Assembly (NCBI GenBank): GCA_022072455.1
Contig: JAJVHY010000018.1
Coordinates: forward strand, 1-64,000
Length of the DNA: 64,000 nucleotides
Direction of reading: 5' to 3'
From: Verrucomicrobiia bacterium
GTDB taxonomy: Bacteria; Verrucomicrobiota; Verrucomicrobiia; Palsa-1439
Shown: piece by piece, positions 54,364 to 63,142 of the stretch
Layout of the letters: every line of letters starts with the position of its first letter
How positions within the stretch are numbered: the stretch's first letter is position 1
Notes under the pieces: model-generated
Told to the model about the DNA's origin: nothing
The model's input: the letters and a program-made list of their open reading frames with translations, nothing else
Database searches by the model: none
Made by a program: the position numbers and the translations under genes

Positions 54364-55908
54364 ATGAATTCATTGACTGCCCGGCCCGCGTGGACTGCGC
54401 TGGCCAATCATTTCCAACAAATCAAAGGCCAACACCTCCGGCAACTGTTCGCCGCCGATCCGACTCGCGGCGAACGACTGACGGCGGAATTTGCTGGCCT
54501 GTATTTGGATTACTCCAAAAACCGCGTGACGGATGAGACGATCCGGTTGCTGGTGAAGCTGGCGGAGGATTGCCGGCTGCGCGAGCGGACGGCGGCGATG
54601 TTCGCCGGCGAAAAGATCAATGTGACCGAAAATCGCGCCGTTTTGCACACGGCGTTGCGCGCGCCGCGCGGGGCGTCGATCCTCGTGGACGGTAAGAATG
54701 TCGTCCCGGATGTCCACGCGGTGCTCGACCGGATGACGGCCTTTGTGAGCCGGCTCGATCCGCGCATCAAGAACATCGTCAACATCGGCATCGGCGGCTC
54801 GGACCTCGGCCCGGTGATGGCGTATGAAGCACTCCGGCATTACTCGCGGCGGGATTTGACGTTCCGATTCGTCTCGAATGTGGACGGCACCGATTTTGTC
54901 GAGGCGACGCGGGATTTGCTGCCAGCGGAAACGCTCTTCATCGTGGCGTCGAAGACGTTCACGACGCAGGAGACAATGACCAACGCAATCACCGCCCGGC
55001 ATTGGCTCGGGAACTTGCCGGTGCACGAACATTTCGTGGCGATTTCGACCAACGAGGCGGAAGTGAAGAAGTTCGGGATTGATCCGAAGAACATGTTCGG
55101 CTTTTGGGATTGGGTCGGCGGCCGGTATTCGATGACGTCGGCGATTGGGCTTTCAACGATGATCGCGATTGGTCCCGAAAACTTCCGGGCGTTGTTGGCC
55201 GGCTTTCATGCGATGGACGAACATTTCCGCACGGCACCGTACGAGAAGAATTTGCCGGTGTTGATGGGGTTGCTGGGTATTTGGTACGTGAACTTCTTCG
55301 GCGCGGAGACGGTGGCGGTGTTGCCCTACGACCAGTACCTGAAACGCTTCCCGGCGTATCTGCAGCAGTTGACGATGGAGAGCAATGGGAAATATGTCAC
55401 GCTTGCCGGCCAGCGGGTGGATTATCAGACCGGTGCGATTTTCTGGGGCGAACCGGGCACGAACGGCCAGCACTCGTTCTATCAACTGATCCATCAAGGC
55501 ACGAAACTGATCCCGTGTGACTTCCTCGGGTTCAGCCGGTCACTGAATCCGACCGGGGCGCACCATGATTTGTTGATGTCGAATTTCTTCGCCCAGACGG
55601 AGGCGTTGGCGTTTGGCAAAGATGCGCCCGCGGCGCACCGGGTTTTCGAGGGGAACCGGCCATCGAACACACTGTTGGCGGAGCAGCTCACGCCTGCCAT
55701 GTTGGGGATGCTGGTGGCGTTGTACGAACACATCGTGTTCACGCAAGGCGTGATTTGGAATCTCGATTCCTTCGACCAATGGGGCGTCGAACTGGGGAAG
55801 GTGTTGGCGAAGCAGATTGTTCCCGAATTGCAGGCCGATGCAGACCTGAGGCACGACAGTTCGACGAATGCTTTGATTCGGCGCTACCGGCAACAGCGGT
55901 TGCGGTAG
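54364..55908 (+). CDS. pgi: glucose-6-phosphate isomerase
   Basis: Pgi (514 aa) interconverts glucose-6-phosphate and fructose-6-phosphate. Family signatures are [65 protein letters not shown] (catalytic Glu and His) and [14 protein letters not shown]. It starts 6 bp after the ANTAR regulator and its TAG stop abuts the next ATG, so it is probably in the same transcript. Confidence 0.97.
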   Translation: MNSLTARPAWTALANHFQQIKGQHLRQLFAADPTRGERLTAEFAGLYLDYSKNRVTDETIRLLVKLAEDCRLRERTAAMFAGEKINVTENRAVLHTALRAPRGASILVDGKNVVPDVHAVLDRMTAFVSRLDPRIKNIVNIGIGGSDLGPVMAYEALRHYSRRDLTFRFVSNVDGTDFVEATRDLLPAETLFIVASKTFTTQETMTNAITARHWLGNLPVHEHFVAISTNEAEVKKFGIDPKNMFGFWDWVGGRYSMTSAIGLSTMIAIGPENFRALLAGFHAMDEHFRTAPYEKNLPVLMGLLGIWYVNFFGAETVAVLPYDQYLKRFPAYLQQLTMESNGKYVTLAGQRVDYQTGAIFWGEPGTNGQHSFYQLIHQGTKLIPCDFLGFSRSLNPTGAHHDLLMSNFFAQTEALAFGKDAPAAHRVFEGNRPSNTLLAEQLTPAMLGMLVALYEHIVFTQGVIWNLDSFDQWGVELGKVLAKQIVPELQADADLRHDSSTNALIRRYRQQRLR

Positions 55909-56280
55909 ATGCCCATCTTTCACGAGTGTCAGCGTTGCACGGCCTGTTGCCGATGGCCCGGGGAAGTGCGCCTCAGCGAATCTGAGATCGGCCGGCTCGC
56001 GGAGTATCTCGGTGTCAGTCCGGATGATTTCATTCAGCAATACATGCGCTTGCGATCGGACCGGCGCGGGTTGGCGCTCGCCGACAAGCCGAATGGCGAG
56101 TGTATCTTTCTCACTGGCATGGATTGCCGGGTGCAATCCGTCAAACCGCAGCAGTGCCGGGATTTCCCGAATCTCTGGAACTTTCCTGGCTGGGAGCAGC
56201 ACTGCCGGGCCATCCCGCAGGAGGTGAGCGAGGCGGAGTACCGGCAAAAGCTGCTTGTCGCCTGTGGCCGCACCGGCTAA
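55909..56280 (+). CDS. YkgJ-family Cys-cluster protein
   Basis: This is a 123-aa protein with the YkgJ/CxxCxxCC metal-cluster pattern: FHECQRCTACCRWPG at the N-terminus, then CIFLTGMDCRVQSVKPQQCRDFP. The cysteines probably hold zinc or an Fe-S centre. Its role is unknown in general. It starts directly after the pgi stop and is followed one base later by the next gene. Confidence 0.88.
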   Translation: MPIFHECQRCTACCRWPGEVRLSESEIGRLAEYLGVSPDDFIQQYMRLRSDRRGLALADKPNGECIFLTGMDCRVQSVKPQQCRDFPNLWNFPGWEQHCRAIPQEVSEAEYRQKLLVACGRTG

Positions 56281-56281
56281 C

Positions 56282-57148
56282 ATGACGCCCATGGCTCGCA
56301 CCAAGAGGAAAACGGGATTGTTGCAGGGCGCGCGCGTCTACTTGTCCGGCCCGATGGATTTCGTGGCCTCGCGCACAGACGAAAAGAAACTCGGCTGGCG
56401 CAACCGAGTTAGCCAGTTCTTACAGAAGACCGGTGTCACGGTGTTCGACCCGTGGTTCAAGCCCGACGTGCGTGGCCTCCACGAGTACGGCCGCGAAGAC
56501 ATCAAGAGCGGCGACAAGATCAAACAGACTTGGACGTATGCCAACGGCGCAGCCGGGGCGAAAGCCCGCGCCTGGTGTGCCCGGCAATTCTGGGAGACGC
56601 TTCACATTGATCTGCGGATGGTGGACACGAGCGATTTCACCATCTCGTATTGCCCGACGAACATCTACAGCGTCGGTACCCCGCACGAAATCATCATGGC
56701 GACCATGCAACACAAGCCGGTCTTGTTTGTCAGTCCGCCGGTCGAGTTTCCGACTTTGCACGCGTTACGGAAACATCTGGCAAATGATCCGCGTGGCACG
56801 GAATTGCTGGCGCGATTGGAACGCGAGATCCCGATCAAGGAAAACCCACGCGGCATTCCCAGTCTGTGGTATTTGCCGCTCGTTGGTGGCGAAAACTTCT
56901 TCGACGGCTTTGGCTTTGCAGCCTACCGGAAGAAGTTCGGCTGGGACGTGGACATCCCGCTCGACGCCCACGAGAACCGATACAAACCCAAACGCCCGCT
57001 CCTGCCTTTCCTGGAAATGTTGAACCACCAGCTCCCGAAGAAATGGGACGGCAAGCTCGGGAAATTTGTCCCCGATGACGACTGGCTGCTCTGGGATTTC
57101 CATACGCAAAAAATCGGCGGCAAGCATGTCGAATCCATCCGTAAATGA
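56282..57148 (+). CDS. nucleoside 2-deoxyribosyltransferase-fold protein
   Basis: This is a 288-aa protein. GARVYLSGPMDFV at the N-terminus, LRMVDTSDFTISYCP and GTPHEIIMATMQHKPVLFVSPP match the Rossmann-like deoxyribosyltransferase/TIR-like superfamily: sugar-binding GPM, an Asp-rich loop, and G-T-x-x-E-I. Residues 200-288 are an extra C-terminal part. ATG 56282 is chosen (one base after the previous stop); 56291 is possible. The substrate is unknown. Confidence 0.75.
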   Translation: MTPMARTKRKTGLLQGARVYLSGPMDFVASRTDEKKLGWRNRVSQFLQKTGVTVFDPWFKPDVRGLHEYGREDIKSGDKIKQTWTYANGAAGAKARAWCARQFWETLHIDLRMVDTSDFTISYCPTNIYSVGTPHEIIMATMQHKPVLFVSPPVEFPTLHALRKHLANDPRGTELLARLEREIPIKENPRGIPSLWYLPLVGGENFFDGFGFAAYRKKFGWDVDIPLDAHENRYKPKRPLLPFLEMLNHQLPKKWDGKLGKFVPDDDWLLWDFHTQKIGGKHVESIRK

Positions 57149-57335
57149 ACTTCGCGACGCGTTAACCGCGTTCATTGCTGCCAGCGCCACCCGTGATGCC
57201 GGACAGATCGGAGCAACTCTCAAACGAATCATGGAACTCGAGCGGCAACTACCGGCAGATGCGCCGGAGCGCCTCCGGCATTTCTTGTCGCGACGCAGTT
57301 ATCAGAAAGCGCTGGAGTTTTTGGAACTGAGGTAG
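57126..57335 (+). CDS. 69-aa helical protein
   Basis: This is a small protein starting MSNPSVNELRDALTAF, overlapping the end of the preceding gene by 23 bases. It is all helical, with ATLKRIMELERQLP and LRHFLSRRSYQKALEFLE. I think it is real because of its composition, its complete start and its position in the gene run, but I know no function. Confidence 0.6.
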   Translation: MSNPSVNELRDALTAFIAASATRDAGQIGATLKRIMELERQLPADAPERLRHFLSRRSYQKALEFLELR

Positions 57336-57724
57336 AACCAGCAGCTTGATAGTTCGGTGTGCGAATCGAACCGCGCGGTCGGATCCAAGTCTTTCGTAAA
57401 TCAACTTCGGCCTGCTCGATGAGTTTGCGCAGTTCGGCGGCGTGTTCTTGGTGTTCTGCCAATCGAGTGCGACCCAGATCGGCGCCCTCCGCTGTCTTCC
57501 GTAAGGCTGCTTCCTGTCACATCTTCCGACATTCCTTGCCACTCAAATGGCGCGGACAGTCGGAGGATGCAGGAACTTCTGCGCTACACGGAAGTCGCCA
57601 CGACGCAGATCTGCACGCACGTGCTGGATCTCCCTGGAACTGGCGGTCAGAAACCCGCTGGATGTGTGACGCCGGCAAACCATGTCTTGAAAATCAGGCT
57701 CAGTTTGATTAAGCAAAAGCCAAC
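57336..57724. other. gap without a clear gene
   Basis: No intact gene is convincing. On the minus strand, from about 57515 down to 57354, one frame reads as a charged helix (TRLAEHQEHAAELRKL then IEQAEVDLRKTW) with no start codon of its own; it may be a remnant of a coiled-coil gene. The last 100 bases contain no clear RBS for the following ExbB-like gene beyond AAGC. Confidence 0.4.
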
Positions 57725-58354
57725 ATGTTGACCATCATGCGCCAAGGAGGGCCGTTGATGTGGTTGATCCTGCTCAACGGGATCATTGCCGCCCTGATCT
57801 ATCTGGAAAAGTGGTTTCACTTTCATCGCGCCCACATCAACACCTCGGATTTTCTCAACGGCATCCGCAATGCCCTCAAACGTGGCAACGTCATCGAATC
57901 CATCGCGCTCTGTGATGAAACGCCCGGCCCCGTCGCCGAAGTCGTCAAGGCTGGCATCACCAATCGCGATCGGCCGCGCGAAGAAATCCGTGAGGCGATG
58001 GATGACGCCGCGCGCGTGGAAATCGCCCGGCTCGAACGTCGGTTGGTAGTCCTCGCCACCATCGCGCAAATCACGCCGTTGCTCGGTTTTCTTGGGACCG
58101 TCTTCGGGATGATCAGCATGTTCAAAGTCATCCAGCTCCAGCAACTCCCCAGTCCCGGCCAACTGGCCGGCGGCGTTTGGGAAGCGCTTTTGACAACGGC
58201 TGGCGGTCTGGTTGTCGCCGTGCCGGCGTACGTCGCGTATAACTACCTCACGAGCCGCGTGCAGAACATTGTCCTCGATATGGAACGCGCCGCCAACGAG
58301 ATGATCAGTTTCCTCTCCCGCAAAGACAACGGCAACGGCGAGCCGGTGAAATGA
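57725..58354 (+). CDS. exbB: ExbB/TolQ/MotA-family proton channel protein (second operon)
   Basis: This is a 209-aa protein without signal peptide, with three TM helices. LIYLEKWFHFHRAHI follows TM1; TM2/TM3 carry ITPLLGFLGTVFGMISMF and EALLTTAGGLVVAVPAYVAYNYL. It is shorter than the ExbB at 21805. It opens a three-gene unit and overlaps the ExbD gene by ATGA. Confidence 0.92.
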   Translation: MLTIMRQGGPLMWLILLNGIIAALIYLEKWFHFHRAHINTSDFLNGIRNALKRGNVIESIALCDETPGPVAEVVKAGITNRDRPREEIREAMDDAARVEIARLERRLVVLATIAQITPLLGFLGTVFGMISMFKVIQLQQLPSPGQLAGGVWEALLTTAGGLVVAVPAYVAYNYLTSRVQNIVLDMERAANEMISFLSRKDNGNGEPVK

Positions 58355-58773
58355 CGTTCAAAACCCATGTGTCCATCGCCAACGGCCGCATCGACCCCGC
58401 GCCGATGGTGGACATCGTGTTCCTGCTGCTGATTTTTCTCGTGTTGAGTTCCCCGTTCGTCCTGCAACCCGGCTACGGCCTCGTCGAGTTGCCGACTGGC
58501 AAAGGCGATGTTGCGACGTTGCAGGAATTGGTGCTGAGCGTCTCCCGCGACAATGTGATCCACTTCAATGCCCAACTCGTGACGCTCGACAAATTGCCGG
58601 ACCACCTGCGCCGGGCCGCGCGCGAAGCCCGTAACGCCAGCCTCGTCGTCAAGATCGACCGGCAAGTCTCCTACGAGACCATTAACAAAATCTTTGCGAT
58701 CGCATTCGACGCCGGCATCGCGACCGTCAATTTGGCGACTCGGCCCGCCGTCCCGGTCGTCCCCGAGAAGTGA
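58351..58773 (+). CDS. exbD: ExbD/TolR-family protein (second operon)
   Basis: This is a 140-aa ExbD with the channel Asp in APMVDIVFLLLIFLVLSS and a periplasmic domain ending VNLATRPAVPVVPEK. The cytoplasmic start (MTFKTHVSIANGRIDP) differs from the MKLxRR starts of the other two ExbDs in the window. It is followed 4 bp later by the TonB-like gene. Confidence 0.9.
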   Translation: MTFKTHVSIANGRIDPAPMVDIVFLLLIFLVLSSPFVLQPGYGLVELPTGKGDVATLQELVLSVSRDNVIHFNAQLVTLDKLPDHLRRAAREARNASLVVKIDRQVSYETINKIFAIAFDAGIATVNLATRPAVPVVPEK

Positions 58774-58777
58774 CGTC

Positions 58778-59527
58778 ATGGCGTTGCCCCGCTTTCGCGT
58801 GACTGAGCGGCAGGTGTTGATGGCCTTGATGGGGGCGACCGTGCTCGCCGTTGCCAGCGCGATTTTGGGCAGTGGATTCTTTACCGGCAGCGGTCAGAAA
58901 CTCGAACCGGTCACCAGCGCCAACATCCGCTGGGGCCGCGACCCCGAAGGCATCCGGCAAGTCTTGGCGGAATATTTTGATCCAAGCTTGATGTCGTTAC
59001 CCAGTCCGTTCGGTTTCTCGCGTGGGCCGTGGGAACACTTGGCCCCGCCGGTAGCCAGCCGCTATCAGCCAGTCATCCCGGCCGCGTTTCTGGGTAACCC
59101 TGGCCCCGGCCTTGTCCCGGCGTTGTTGCCGCCGCCGGTGTTGGCGACAGTCGTTCTGGCTGGTTTGGAGCGCCCCGCGCTGCCAGATCTGACCGAAGCG
59201 GCGGTGCAAGTCAACGGTCCGGTCATCACCAACTCGGTGATTCAATTGGGTGGGGAATTGGCCGGCAGGCGTCTGCTTCACTTGCCGGCGATTCCGTTGG
59301 CGCCGGCCACGTTGGCTGTGCGCCGGTCGTTAGTGATGCTGGCCGTTGATCCGGCTGGGCGGGTGCAACACGCGATCTTGGAGCGCGGCTGTGGCAGCGA
59401 AGCGCTCGATACCGCAGCGGTCGAGTTGACCCGGCAACTGCGGTTTGAGCCAGAGGCCAGCGCGGATGCGTTGGCATTGACGTGGGGGACGGCGCGGTTC
59501 AGTTGGGCGTATGCGGCCGGGAATTGA
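58778..59527 (+). CDS. TonB-like protein of the second Exb operon
   Basis: This is a 249-aa protein with an N-terminal TM (VLMALMGATVLAVASAILGSGFF), a Pro-rich middle (residues 60-150) and a C-terminal domain that resembles TonB_C: SLVMLAVDPAGRVQHAILERGCGSEALDTAAVELTRQLRFEP. The TM has no His at the TonB position. ATG 58778 lies 4 bp after the exbD stop. With ExbB and ExbD it makes a compact, more conventional TonB-type motor. Confidence 0.75.
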   Translation: MALPRFRVTERQVLMALMGATVLAVASAILGSGFFTGSGQKLEPVTSANIRWGRDPEGIRQVLAEYFDPSLMSLPSPFGFSRGPWEHLAPPVASRYQPVIPAAFLGNPGPGLVPALLPPPVLATVVLAGLERPALPDLTEAAVQVNGPVITNSVIQLGGELAGRRLLHLPAIPLAPATLAVRRSLVMLAVDPAGRVQHAILERGCGSEALDTAAVELTRQLRFEPEASADALALTWGTARFSWAYAAGN

Positions 59528-59618
59528 AATGGTTATTGTCACCGGGAAAGCGAGTCGCTAAAAGTAGTCGCAGGCGAGTTGAATAATTTCAGTCGGTAAC
59601 TCAGGAGAAATTCTATCT

Positions 59619-60782
59619 ATGGGCATGTGGATTGGACGAAATCGAAAAGCGCGAGTCACCTATGGGTTTGATGATATCGCGTTGGTTCCCGGTGACGTGA
59701 CACTCAACCCGAATGAAGTGGACACGAGTTTCCAACTCGGCAAACACAGAATCATGGTGCCGATTCTGGCCAGCGCCATGGATGGCGTGGTGGATGTGAA
59801 GTTTGCCGTCGAGATGGGCAAACTTGGCGGCGTCGCGGTGCTGAACCTCGAAGGGGTGCAGACGCGCTATAAAGATCCCGCTGAAGTCCTCGATAAAATC
59901 GCCAGCGCCTCGAAGGAAGAAGCGACCCATCTTGTCCAGCAACTTTACACGGAGCCGATTCAGGAAAAACTGATTGCACAGCGCGTGCGGGAAATTAAAA
60001 AAGCCGGCGTGGTCTGCGCCGTCAGTTCGATCCCGCAAAAGGCCGAGAAATACGGCGCGATTGCGCAAGCGGCCGGCTGCGACATCTTCGTGGTGCAATC
60101 CACCGTTTCCACCGTTCGCCATCTTTCGACGGAGTACAAGACACTCGACATCGCCGGGTTCTGTAAACGAATGAAGATTCCGGTGGTCGTCGGCAATACC
60201 GTGACGTATTCGGCGACGTTGGAGTTGATGCAGGCTGGTCCGTCAGCGGTACTTGTTGGTGTTGGCCCCGGGGCTGCCTGCACTTCGCGAGGTGTTCTTG
60301 GTTTGGGCGTCCCGCAAGTCACGGCAACAACTGATTGCGCCGCGGCCCGCGATTACTATTTCAAACAGACCGGCCGGTATGTTCCGATCATTACCGATGG
60401 CGGGATGAGCAAGGGCGGCGATATTTGCAAGGCGTTCGCCTGCGGCGCCGATGCCGTCATGATTGGCAGCGCATTTGCCCGCACGAAGGAAGCACCCGGT
60501 CGTGGTTTCCACTGGGGCATGGCCACGCCGCATGCCAACCTGCCGCGCGGTACCCGCATCAAAGTCGGCGTAACGGGTTCGCTCAAACAGATCCTCTACG
60601 GCCCGGCCGAGCTTGATGACGGCTCCCAAAATCTGATGGGCGCATTGGCCACCTGCATGGGTTGCGTCGGTAAGAAAAACATCCGCGAATTCCAAGAGAC
60701 CGAGATCATCATTGCTCCCGCCATCAAGACCGAAGGCAAAGTCTTCCAGACCGCCCAAGGTGTCGGGATGGGGATGAAGTGA
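59619..60782 (+). CDS. guaB3: GuaB3-type IMP dehydrogenase-related protein
   Basis: This is a 387-aa TIM-barrel protein of the IMPDH/GMP reductase superfamily without the CBS pair. The active-site loop is GVGPGAACTSRGVLG with Cys221 as the nucleophile. YGFDDIALVPGDVTL, ITDGGMSKGGDICKAFACGADAVMIGSAFA and the ATCMGCVGKKNIREFQ tail match the GuaB3 branch. Located right before guaA, it likely provides XMP for GMP synthesis, unless a standard GuaB exists elsewhere. Confidence 0.88.
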   Translation: MGMWIGRNRKARVTYGFDDIALVPGDVTLNPNEVDTSFQLGKHRIMVPILASAMDGVVDVKFAVEMGKLGGVAVLNLEGVQTRYKDPAEVLDKIASASKEEATHLVQQLYTEPIQEKLIAQRVREIKKAGVVCAVSSIPQKAEKYGAIAQAAGCDIFVVQSTVSTVRHLSTEYKTLDIAGFCKRMKIPVVVGNTVTYSATLELMQAGPSAVLVGVGPGAACTSRGVLGLGVPQVTATTDCAAARDYYFKQTGRYVPIITDGGMSKGGDICKAFACGADAVMIGSAFARTKEAPGRGFHWGMATPHANLPRGTRIKVGVTGSLKQILYGPAELDDGSQNLMGALATCMGCVGKKNIREFQETEIIIAPAIKTEGKVFQTAQGVGMGMK

Positions 60783-60854
60783 CAGTGATCGCGACTCAGC
60801 GGATCAATCCTTAAGTCAGATTCCCAACCTGTTAATCCCGTTAAGGCCTCTCAA

Positions 60855-62384
60855 GTGGAACAAATTGTCATTCTCGACTTCGGCTCGCAATACACGCAGG
60901 TCATTGCCCGGCGCATCCGGGAATGTCAGGTGTTCTCCGCGATTCTACGCTGCGACACGCCAGCCAAAGAACTCGCCAAGCTGCCCCTCAGGGGCATCAT
61001 CCTCAGCGGTGGCCCGGCCAGCGTTTACGCCAAGGGCGCGCCGCAGTGTGATCCCGGCATCTGGCAACTCGGCGTGCCGGTGCTCGGTATCTGTTACGGC
61101 ATGCAGTTGATGGCCCACCAACTCGGCGGCAAGGTCGAGCCGGGCGACAAACGCGAGTTCGGCCACGCCGAGATCAACATCACCACTGACTCCACTCTCT
61201 TCCGCGAGATGTTGTACGAGCAAAAAGTCTGGATGAGTCACGGCGACAAAGTCACCAAGTTGCCCAAAGGTTTTCAAACCGTCGCGAAATCCGGTAACTC
61301 GCCGTACGCGGCGATTGCGCGCGACCAGTTCTTCGGCATTCAGTTCCATCCCGAAGTTCACCACACGCCCAACGGCAAGCAGATCATCTCCAACTTCGTC
61401 CACGGCATCTGCGGTTGCGGCCGGAACTGGACGATGAAATCGTTCATTGAACACAGCATTGCCGAGATTCGCGCGACCGTCGGCAAAGAACGCGTGTTGC
61501 TCGGCTTGTCCGGGGGAGTGGACTCCAGCGTTGCCGCCGCGCTCATTCATAAAGCCATCGGCGACCAACTCCTCTGCGTCTTCGTGGACAACGGCCTCAT
61601 CCGCAAAGGCGAACGTGAAGGAGTCGAGAAACTCTTTGCCGGCGGCCTCGGCATCCGGCTCCAAACCGAAGACGCCAGCAAGGTCTTTCTCAACCGATTA
61701 AAGGGCGTCACCAACCCTGAGCGCAAACGCAAGATCATCGGCCGCACCTTCGTTGAAGTCTTCGACAAAGCCGCCAAACGCGCCGGCAAGTTCAAGTTCC
61801 TCGGGCAGGGCACAACGTACCCCGACGTCATCGAAAGCATTCCGATCGCCGGCAATCCGGCGGCCTTGATCAAGAGCCATCACAACGTCGGCGGCTTGCC
61901 GAAGCGGATGAAGTTCCAACTGCTGGAACCGATGCGCGCGCTCTTCAAAGATGAAGTCCGCGAAGTCGGCACCCAACTCGGGTTGCCGAAAGAAATGGTC
62001 TGGCGGCAACCGTTCCCCGGCCCCGGTCTCGCCGTTCGCATCCTCGGCGCGATCACTCCCGAACGCCTCGCGATCACCCGCGAAGCCGACTGGATCGTCA
62101 TCGATGAAATGAAGAAGGCCGGCATCTACTACAAAGTCTGGCAGACCTTCGCCGTGCTCCTCCCAGTCAAAACGGTCGGCGTCATGGGCGACGAACGCAC
62201 CTACGACAACGTCATCGCGATCCGCGCCGTCGAAAGCGTCGACGGCATGACGGCCGACTGGGTCCGCCTGCCGTATGATTTACTGGCAAAACTATCGACG
62301 CGCATCATCAACGAAGTCAAAGGGGTCAACCGCGTCTGCCTCGACATCTCCAGCAAACCGCCCAGCACCATCGAGTGGGAGTAG
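60855..62384 (+). CDS. guaA: GMP synthase (glutamine-hydrolysing)
   Basis: GuaA (509 aa) makes GMP from XMP. The N-terminal glutaminase has Cys80 in GICYGMQ and the His/Glu pair in FHPEVHHT. The ATP-pyrophosphatase domain has [16 protein letters not shown], and the dimerisation domain ends [12 protein letters not shown]. The start codon is GTG. It follows guaB3 by 72 bp. Confidence 0.97.
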   Translation: MEQIVILDFGSQYTQVIARRIRECQVFSAILRCDTPAKELAKLPLRGIILSGGPASVYAKGAPQCDPGIWQLGVPVLGICYGMQLMAHQLGGKVEPGDKREFGHAEINITTDSTLFREMLYEQKVWMSHGDKVTKLPKGFQTVAKSGNSPYAAIARDQFFGIQFHPEVHHTPNGKQIISNFVHGICGCGRNWTMKSFIEHSIAEIRATVGKERVLLGLSGGVDSSVAAALIHKAIGDQLLCVFVDNGLIRKGEREGVEKLFAGGLGIRLQTEDASKVFLNRLKGVTNPERKRKIIGRTFVEVFDKAAKRAGKFKFLGQGTTYPDVIESIPIAGNPAALIKSHHNVGGLPKRMKFQLLEPMRALFKDEVREVGTQLGLPKEMVWRQPFPGPGLAVRILGAITPERLAITREADWIVIDEMKKAGIYYKVWQTFAVLLPVKTVGVMGDERTYDNVIAIRAVESVDGMTADWVRLPYDLLAKLSTRIINEVKGVNRVCLDISSKPPSTIEWE

Positions 62385-62388
62385 CGCC

Positions 62389-63114
62389 ATGGCGCCAGTT
62401 GAATACTACCACCTGGACGCCTTCAACCAGACCCAGGGCCCGTTCACCCACGCGGAGCTGGAGCAAATTCTCCGTCACGGTGATGTCCTAGTCTGGCATA
62501 CCGGCCTCAAGGATTGGACCTTGGCCAGCCAGTTACCGGGCTTCAGCCCGGCCGGCGCGGCGCTCAATCCAGCGTTGATCCACGAAATGCTCACCCTTTG
62601 CACGCACATCTTGGCCGACGGCCTGGTGCTCGAGGATGAAGCGCGGGAATTGAACGCGTGGATCATGCGGCATAGCAATATTGCCGGCCATTGGCCCGGT
62701 AACGTGCTCGCCCACCGCTTGCGCAGCATTTTCCTGGACGGCCTCGTCACCGCCAGCGAGCGCCACGAACTCAGCACGCTCCTCAAAGACATCCTCCGCG
62801 CCAAACCAGATCCGGCCAAAGCCGCGGCGACGGCGATTCACCTGCCGGTGGATGTTCCTCCGCCGGTTGTCGAGTTTCCTGGTCGCAGTTTCTGTTTTGC
62901 CGGGCGCTTTCTCTATGGCACACCAGCGCGTTGTCAGCTTGCCGTCATGGAACGCCGCGGCATCTTCCATGACCAACCGGTCTGGAACACGCACTACTAC
63001 GTTGTCGGCACCCTCGATATCCACCCGCGGATCGTCAAACAAATCGATTTGGTGAAACGGCATGGCGGCCATGCCAAAATCATCACTGAAGAACACTGGG
63101 CCGCGCATCTCTAA
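62389..63114 (+). CDS. GYF_2-helical-BRCT fusion protein
   Basis: This is a 241-aa cytoplasmic protein. Residues 4-48 are a GYF_2-type module (EYYHLDAFNQTQGPFTHAEL, VWHTGLKDWTLA). Residues 60-145 form a TerB-like helical repeat with two LADG/LDG acidic turns (HILADGLVLEDEARELNAW, IFLDGLVTASERHEL). Residues 160-241 are a BRCT domain (FPGRSFCFAGRF, THYYVVGTLD, IITEEHWAAHL). BRCT domains bind phosphopeptides or DNA ends; GYF_2 binds Pro-rich peptides. ATG 62389 is four bases after the guaA stop. Confidence 0.78.
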   Translation: MAPVEYYHLDAFNQTQGPFTHAELEQILRHGDVLVWHTGLKDWTLASQLPGFSPAGAALNPALIHEMLTLCTHILADGLVLEDEARELNAWIMRHSNIAGHWPGNVLAHRLRSIFLDGLVTASERHELSTLLKDILRAKPDPAKAAATAIHLPVDVPPPVVEFPGRSFCFAGRFLYGTPARCQLAVMERRGIFHDQPVWNTHYYVVGTLDIHPRIVKQIDLVKRHGGHAKIITEEHWAAHL

Positions 63115-63142
63115 ATGCCGCTCCGCAAGCGGGAGATCGGCT

